Below, piece by piece: positions 59,466 through 64,000 of a DNA stretch of 64,000 nt. Location: the NCBI GenBank assembly GCA_017347465.1, contig AP021858.1, forward strand, positions 1,940,472-2,004,471, in the 5' to 3' direction. The notes beneath the pieces were generated by a model that saw only the letters and a program-made list of their open reading frames with translations, searched no databases and had not been told where the DNA came from. Position 1 is the first letter of the stretch. Each line of letters starts with the position of its first letter. The stretch is from Candidatus Nitrosymbiomonas proteolyticus (GTDB taxonomy: Bacteria > Armatimonadota > Fimbriimonadia > Fimbriimonadales > Fimbriimonadaceae). The position numbers and the translations under genes were made by a program.

Positions 59466-60329
59466 TCAGTTCCTCATGCCCAAAGCGAGCCGGACAGGTG
59501 CCGGAGGGACAGGTTTATCGAGCCACCACTCTAACGCCAGCGCCATTTGTTCGGCGAACAACTCTCGTCCGTCGATGGCTCGCAACCCCCGGTTCCTCGC
59601 TTCCCGAACGAAGTCCGTGGCCACGTTCCGAAACATTCGGTCGAATACCAGCGTCCCGCGGCGAATGTTCACCCAGTCCAGCGGCGGCATTTCGCCAGCT
59701 TTCGCACCCAAGGGCGTCGCGTTGATGATCAGCGAACAACCCGACGGGTTCGGGTGCGGAATCAACTCGATATCGCCATACCTGCTCAGGAGCGGAACGA
59801 GCACGCTCGATTTCATCCGGCCCTGGTTCCACACGCGGACCTTCCATCCCGCCGTGAGTAGACTCACCGACACCGACCTTGCCCCTTGGCCCGCCCCCAA
59901 GACCAGCGCCACACCCGGTTCGAGCGACTCCAGCCTCTTGGCATAAGCGATGGACTCGGTGTTCTTGGCGTAGACGCGCTCGCCTTGAAGCAGGAGCGTG
60001 TTCGCCACCCCCATCGAATGCTCGCTCATATAGAAGCGCTCGCCGAGGCGGGCTGCGGCGACCTTCAGAGGGTTTACAACGTGAACGCCCTTGAAGCCTC
60101 GTTCGACAAGGCCGTTGACGCACGATTCGAACTTGCCGATCGGCGAGTTGACTCGAACGACCTCGGTGGGTTCGCCTAAGGCCTCCAGAGCGATCCGCGT
60201 CAGGGCGCAAACAACGTTGGCGATCGGGTCCTCGCCCGCTACCGCCACCCTGAGGCCCCCTGACTCGTTGGCTGCTAACTCGGACCATTCCGACAGCGGA
60301 GTCGGTGGGGAGCTAAACGCGGCTCCCAT
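59466..60329 (-). CDS. Shikimate dehydrogenase-like protein with altered active site
   Basis: This 287-residue protein follows the AroE fold: substrate domain with FKGVHVVNPLK (K89 at the catalytic lysine position), MGVANTLL, then the NADP domain with VLGAGQGARSV, SLIINATPLGA and DGRELFAEQMALA. The invariant catalytic aspartate in the family's NTDG is glutamate here (NTES, E125), and the N-terminal SxS substrate motif is not seen. It could be a divergent AroE, a quinate/shikimate relative or a non-enzymatic paralogue. Its position opposite phenylalanine hydroxylase ties it loosely to aromatic metabolism. Confidence 0.65.
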   Translation of the reverse strand: MGAAFSSPPTPLSEWSELAANESGGLRVAVAGEDPIANVVCALTRIALEALGEPTEVVRVNSPIGKFESCVNGLVERGFKGVHVVNPLKVAAARLGERFYMSEHSMGVANTLLLQGERVYAKNTESIAYAKRLESLEPGVALVLGAGQGARSVSVSLLTAGWKVRVWNQGRMKSSVLVPLLSRYGDIELIPHPNPSGCSLIINATPLGAKAGEMPPLDWVNIRRGTLVFDRMFRNVATDFVREARNRGLRAIDGRELFAEQMALALEWWLDKPVPPAPVRLALGMRN

Positions 60330-60454
60330 CGTATGGAGCGAGGTCTCAGCGGTCTCGATCGGGGGTTCCTACCTTAACAAAATCTCAGTATGCACGAACG
60401 ACGGGCGCGGCACAAAGCATCCTCGCAAGAGGTAATGCCAGGTAAAACATCTCC

Positions 60455-61501
60455 ATGGATGATATCTTGCTCGCTCGACTCACCGAAGCCCACGGCGTTC
60501 CCGGCCAAGAGGACCAGGTTCGCCAGATCGTTATCGAGGAACTCGCCGGGGAATGCGAGATTCGATGCGACAGCATGGGGAATGTGATCGCCTTTCGTAA
60601 GGGCAAGAGTTCCGCAGGCAAGAAGCTGATGCTCGCCGCGCACATGGACGAGATCGGCTTCATCGTCAAGCACATTGACGACAAGGGGTTCGTTCGGCTT
60701 CAGACGCTGGGCGGCTGGGACCCTCGCCAGATGGCGAGCCAGCGGGTTTTCGTACACACCAAAGACGGTCCGCTACCTGGGACCCTCATGGCCAGCCAAA
60801 AGCCCAAGCACATGCTGACCCCCGAAGAGATGAACAAGGCCTTGCAGGTTCAAAACCACTTCGTCGACGTGGGGCTTGGGGGTGACGAAGCGAAGGCGCA
60901 AGTGAGAATTGGGGACATGGTCACGATGAACCGCGCGTACCAGCGGATGGGGAAGCTGGCGACCTGCAAAGCGATGGACGATCGCGTCGCCGTGTACGTG
61001 ATGATCCAAGCCATACGGAAGGCCGTCGAGCACGAGGTGGACCTGTACGCGGTCGCGACGGTCCAAGAGGAGATCGGCTTGCGGGGCGCGGCGGCGAGCG
61101 GCTGGAGCATCCATCCCGACGTGGTCGTCGCCCTCGACATCACGCTCGCTAACGACATTCCCGGCATCCTGGAAGAGGACCACGTGACGAAATTGGGAAA
61201 GGGAACCGCCCTCAAGCTGATGGACAGTTCGCTGATTTGCCATCCGAAAGTGGTTGATCACTTCCGCGGGCTGGCCGATCGGAACGGGATCGCCTACCAG
61301 ATCGAAGTGCTGCCTATGGGTGGGACCGATGCGGGAGGCGTCCAGCGGCTGCATGGAGGCATCCCGGCCTTTACGCTCTCCATTCCCACGCGCTACGTCC
61401 ACACGGTGAATGAGACGGTCCACGAGGCCGACGTCGATGCCTCCGTGGAGCTCTTGGCCCGGTACATCGAAGACTGCCACACGGGCAATTACGCCTACTG
61501 A
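60455..61501 (+). CDS. M42 family metallo-aminopeptidase
   Basis: This 348-residue protein has the dinuclear metal site of M42 (TET-type) peptidases: H63 in AAHMDEIG, aspartate in KAMDDRVA, the catalytic pair in VQEEIGLRG, aspartate in ALDITLAND, and the last histidine in PTRYVHT. These enzymes form large hollow assemblies and trim peptides in the cytoplasm; some act as glucanases. I took the ATG at 60455. Its end overlaps the end of the convergent motE-like gene by seven bases. Confidence 0.9.
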   Translation: MDDILLARLTEAHGVPGQEDQVRQIVIEELAGECEIRCDSMGNVIAFRKGKSSAGKKLMLAAHMDEIGFIVKHIDDKGFVRLQTLGGWDPRQMASQRVFVHTKDGPLPGTLMASQKPKHMLTPEEMNKALQVQNHFVDVGLGGDEAKAQVRIGDMVTMNRAYQRMGKLATCKAMDDRVAVYVMIQAIRKAVEHEVDLYAVATVQEEIGLRGAAASGWSIHPDVVVALDITLANDIPGILEEDHVTKLGKGTALKLMDSSLICHPKVVDHFRGLADRNGIAYQIEVLPMGGTDAGGVQRLHGGIPAFTLSIPTRYVHTVNETVHEADVDASVELLARYIEDCHTGNYAY

Positions 61502-62061
61502 GCTTTCGTCGCCGCCTTTTGGAGAAGCTTGGAGATCTTGGACGCTCGCTCAGGCTTGAGCGCGGCGAGTAGGTCGGCCACCTTATCGGCCTTCATCACA
61601 GACAATTGAAGGGCGAGGTCGTCGTCCGACCAATCCGCCACGATCGCGACGAGCGCCGAGGCCTCCATGGTGTTCCAGAGCTTTGCCAGCGCCTTTTGCC
61701 CTGAGAGCGGGTCGGGCGGGGCCTCGTCGGGCGTTGCCGACTGTGGAGAAGCGGCTGCTGGAGTTGCCGATGAAGCAGCGGTTGCGGCAGGAGGCGGCAC
61801 GGCGGAATCCTCAGGAGGCGGTTTCTGCGAGTCTGTCTGCGACTTGGCTTCTTCGGGCTTGCCTTCGGGCGGCTCGGCCTTCTGGGCGGCGTCCGATTCG
61901 GTTTCCGATTCGGGCTTCTCGTCCGTCGCGTCCGCATAGGCTCCGCTCGCGGCGGCTTTCTTTTTCTCGGGCGACACTCCGGGAATGTGGATCACCCCGG
62001 TGAAGATCAACCCGAAGAGGGTCGCGAGCAGAATGGGAAGCGCATAGATCGCGTATTTCAT
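61495..62061 (-). CDS. MotE-like flagellar protein
   Basis: This 188-residue protein has one N-terminal membrane helix (about 5-25) and a low-complexity linker rich in P, A, E and S (about 30-125). Its C-terminal helical domain, ALAKLWNTMEASALVAIVAD and KVADLLAALKPERASKISKLL, matches the MgtE_N/FliG-like repeat of MotE. MotE is a chaperone of the MotC or stator system in several bacteria. Position as last gene of the fliI-fliJ-transglycosylase set supports a flagellar role. It starts by ATGA overlap with the transglycosylase stop. Identity as MotE is inferred. Confidence 0.65.
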   Translation of the reverse strand: MKYAIYALPILLATLFGLIFTGVIHIPGVSPEKKKAAASGAYADATDEKPESETESDAAQKAEPPEGKPEEAKSQTDSQKPPPEDSAVPPPAATAASSATPAAASPQSATPDEAPPDPLSGQKALAKLWNTMEASALVAIVADWSDDDLALQLSVMKADKVADLLAALKPERASKISKLLQKAATKAQ

Positions 62062-62654
62062 GGTCGTTCCTTCTTGGCGTTATAGAGGCTCATCACTCGG
62101 CGAACGTAGGCCTGCGTCTCCGCGTAGGGAGGGATGCCGCCGTGGCGCTCGACCGCGCCTGGACCCGCGTTGTACGCCGCAAGAGCCTTTTCGAGAGAGC
62201 CGAATTTCTGGAGCATCTGAGACAGGTACTTCGCGCCGCCTGAGAGGTTTTGTTCGGGATCGAAAGGCTGGGCGACTCCGAGGGCGGTCGCCGTCGAGGG
62301 CATGAGCTGGGTGAGTCCGAGCGCGCCCGCCCGTGAACGCGCCGCCGGATCGTAGCCGCTCTCGGCAGCGACGAGCGAATCGAGCAGGTCCGGATCGAGC
62401 CCCTCCCGCAGGGCCGCAGATTCGATCAGAGACTTGAGGTGAGTCGGCGAGGAGATCGCCCTCGGACTTGCGCCGAACCCGAACGGATCGAACGGCCGAA
62501 GTCCCCCCGACAGGCCGCGCGAGCGAACCTGGCCCGCGGGCGGATCCGAGGTTGCGTCGGGGCCGCCGGCCGTGCCGAGCTTGTCGGCAATTCGACTCTG
62601 CAATTCGGCGATTCGGTTCTGTACGCCCTCGGGTCCTCGCAAACCGATTCTCAT
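62058..62654 (-). CDS. Lytic transglycosylase (SLT family), flagellar locus
   Basis: This 198-residue protein has an SLT domain (about 80-195): LDSLVAAESGYDPAARS with catalytic E98, GLTQLMPSTA, LSGGAKYLSQMLQKF and LAAYNAGPGAV. These enzymes cut peptidoglycan, here probably to let the flagellar rod pass. The N-terminal ~75 residues are helical and lack a classical signal peptide, so export may go through the flagellar apparatus as for FlgJ-like proteins. The ATG at 62654 overlaps the fliJ stop by four bases, and its own stop overlaps the next start. Confidence 0.85.
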   Translation of the reverse strand: MRIGLRGPEGVQNRIAELQSRIADKLGTAGGPDATSDPPAGQVRSRGLSGGLRPFDPFGFGASPRAISSPTHLKSLIESAALREGLDPDLLDSLVAAESGYDPAARSRAGALGLTQLMPSTATALGVAQPFDPEQNLSGGAKYLSQMLQKFGSLEKALAAYNAGPGAVERHGGIPPYAETQAYVRRVMSLYNAKKERP

Positions 62655-63070
62655 GCGGAACACCTCAACACCGCCCACTCGTCGAGTTCGCGTTGGGCTC
62701 GGCGGTCGTACTCCAGTCTGTAGGCTTCGAGGTCCCTTTCACGGAGTCGTTCGAGCGATTGCAGTTCCTTTCTTGCATGGAGCCATCTCTGGTGAGCAGC
62801 TTCTTCTTCTTGCAGGAGAATCGAGAGCGCGCTCTTGGCCTCAACTTCTTGAAGGTCCAAAGCATGGAGCAACTGGTCGAGAGCGCGGAGGTCCGAAAGG
62901 CTCTGCTTCGCTTGGGAGAGGGCCTCTCTCCGGCGCGTTTGGATTCTTTCGACGGCCCTTTCGCCTACGAGCCTGGCCCTGGCGGCGGCCGCGAATTCGT
63001 TCTTGGCCTCAGTCTCGGCGTGGGCCCGGACCCGGAGCACCGCGGCCAGGCGGAACCTAAACTTCTTCAT
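62651..63070 (-). CDS. fliJ: Flagellar export protein FliJ
   Basis: This 139-residue protein is a continuous antiparallel coiled coil, starting KKFRFRLAAVLRVRAHAETEAK, which matches FliJ's first helix. It is rich in R, E, L and A throughout. FliJ sits in the centre of the FliI hexamer and couples it to the export gate. Its position immediately after fliI, with a 14-base overlap, supports the call. Sequence similarity in this family is always low, so context carries much of the weight. Confidence 0.8.
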   Translation of the reverse strand: MKKFRFRLAAVLRVRAHAETEAKNEFAAAARARLVGERAVERIQTRRREALSQAKQSLSDLRALDQLLHALDLQEVEAKSALSILLQEEEAAHQRWLHARKELQSLERLRERDLEAYRLEYDRRAQRELDEWAVLRCSA

Positions 63071-64000
63071 GGACGACCCCCTTGAGTCCTTCGATCGCCG
63101 CGTCCAGCGGGGTCATTTCGTTGCGATTTTGCCGCAAGAAGCCGTTGATCTTATCCCAACGCTTGAGCGCCCGGTCGGCCAGAGGCTTGGCGCCTTCCTT
63201 ATAGGCGCCGATCGCCACGAGGTCCTCCACCTCACCGTAGGCCGCGATGAGTTCTCGCAGCTTGCGGGCGGTTTCGACATGATCGTCGCCTGCGACCATC
63301 GGCATGACCCGACTGAGGCTATGCGGGAGGTCGATGGGGGGGTAGTGGCCCTTGGCGGCAAGACTGCGGCTGAGCATGATGTGTCCATCGAGAATCGACC
63401 TCGCGGCGTCGGAAATGGGCTCGGAGGCGTCGTCGCCCTCGACAAGGACGGTGTACAGTCCCGTGATCGCGCCCTTGGAGTTAGTGCCCGCCCGTTCCAT
63501 CAGCTTCGGCAGAGCGGCAAAAACGCTCGGTGTGTAGCCCTTCGTGCTGGGCGGCTCGCCGATGGCCAGCCCGATCTCTCGTTGAGCCATCGCAAATCGG
63601 GTCACCGAGTCCATCATCAGCATGACGGAGAGGCCCTGATCTCGGAAGTACTCGGCGATCGCGGTGGCGGTGTAGGCAGCCTTCACCCGCACCATCGCGC
63701 ATTCGTCCGAAGTGGCGCAGACCAAGACGCTCCGTGCGAGACCCTCAGGTCCCAAGTCGTTTTCGATGAACTCGCGCAGTTCTCGGCCCCGTTCGCCAAT
63801 CAGAGCGATGACGTTCACATCCGCCGATGTGCCTCGCGCGATCATCCCCAAGAGCGTGCTTTTTCCGACCCCCGATCCGGCGAAAATGCCCACACGCTGG
63901 CCTTCGCCAATCGTAAGCATCGCGTCGATTGCGCGGACCCCGGTAGCGACGGGCCGCTGGATCATCGCGCGCGACATCGGATTCGGGGCCGAGTTATGGA
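63057..64000 (-). CDS. fliI: Flagellar export ATPase FliI, 5' end outside window
   Basis: The frame is open to the right edge; about 313 C-terminal residues of a ~430-residue protein are visible. It has RPVATGVRAIDAMLTIGEGQR, Walker A AGSGVGKST, Walker B VMLMMDSVTRFA, the catalytic glutamate in LIGERGRELREFI, and GYTPSVFAALPKLMERAG. FliI energises flagellar type III export with FliH and FliJ. The missing N-terminal part and probably fliH and fliG lie beyond the window. It heads the visible block fliI, fliJ, transglycosylase, motE-like. Confidence 0.95.
   Translation of the reverse strand, partial: HNSAPNPMSRAMIQRPVATGVRAIDAMLTIGEGQRVGIFAGSGVGKSTLLGMIARGTSADVNVIALIGERGRELREFIENDLGPEGLARSVLVCATSDECAMVRVKAAYTATAIAEYFRDQGLSVMLMMDSVTRFAMAQREIGLAIGEPPSTKGYTPSVFAALPKLMERAGTNSKGAITGLYTVLVEGDDASEPISDAARSILDGHIMLSRSLAAKGHYPPIDLPHSLSRVMPMVAGDDHVETARKLRELIAAYGEVEDLVAIGAYKEGAKPLADRALKRWDKINGFLRQNRNEMTPLDAAIEGLKGVVHEEV

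Overview
The window looks like chromosome from a diderm bacterium of the Armatimonadota, most likely a Fimbriimonadia-type lineage. This placement is inferred from gene content and rests on no search. The clues are high GC, short intergenic gaps with many 4-base start/stop overlaps, DUF1559-like prepilin proteins carrying a [18 protein letters not shown] segment, a full flagellar export set, a TonB-dependent receptor and beta-barrel-like proteins. No rRNA, tRNA, CRISPR array, insertion sequence or prophage was recognised.

Layout. 1-5.9 kb: truncated beta-barrel protein, DUF4380-like protein, a secreted unknown, and two overlapping HD-domain proteins. 5.9-10.7 kb: GT39 membrane glycosyltransferase and a XerD-type recombinase facing an opposing livF-rimI-tsaD set. 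10.8-14.6 kb: atypical prepilin, alpha-glucan phosphorylase and a small membrane protein. 14.9-16.8 kb: a frameshifted secreted PepSY-like gene, a pair of inverted palindromes, and a lone response regulator. 16.9-21.4 kb: FAH-like protein, M16 protease, GAF histidine kinase, aquaporin. 21.4-27.3 kb: an operon of TonB receptor, YfiR, a hybrid kinase with a YfiN-like sensor, and a REC-HD-GYP protein. 27.5-31.4 kb: pheT without its tRNA-binding insert, a GT-C-like membrane protein, and a TlpA-type thioredoxin.

31.5-37.7 kb is a flagellar operon (fliL, fliM, fliY-like, fliO, fliP, fliQ, fliR, flhB). The second flagellar block, fliI-fliJ-transglycosylase-motE-like, lies at the right edge on the minus strand. 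Between them are housekeeping genes (rpiB, smc, hpt, rho, isocitrate dehydrogenase, phenylalanine hydroxylase, M42 peptidase) and accessory secreted genes.

The most unusual stretch is 46.4-50.4 kb: a secreted caspase/CHAT-like protein translationally coupled to a lipoprotein, followed by a paralogue whose last ~72 residues are identical to the lipoprotein's. A remnant of a third copy of that tail lies just upstream. Other points of note are a 902-residue protein with GxDxY-type repeats plus HEAT-like repeats, several enzyme homologues that lack catalytic residues (ApgM-like, FAH-like, HD-like, AroE-like), and a -10-like box 5-9 bases before the start codon of at least eight genes, which points to leaderless transcripts.
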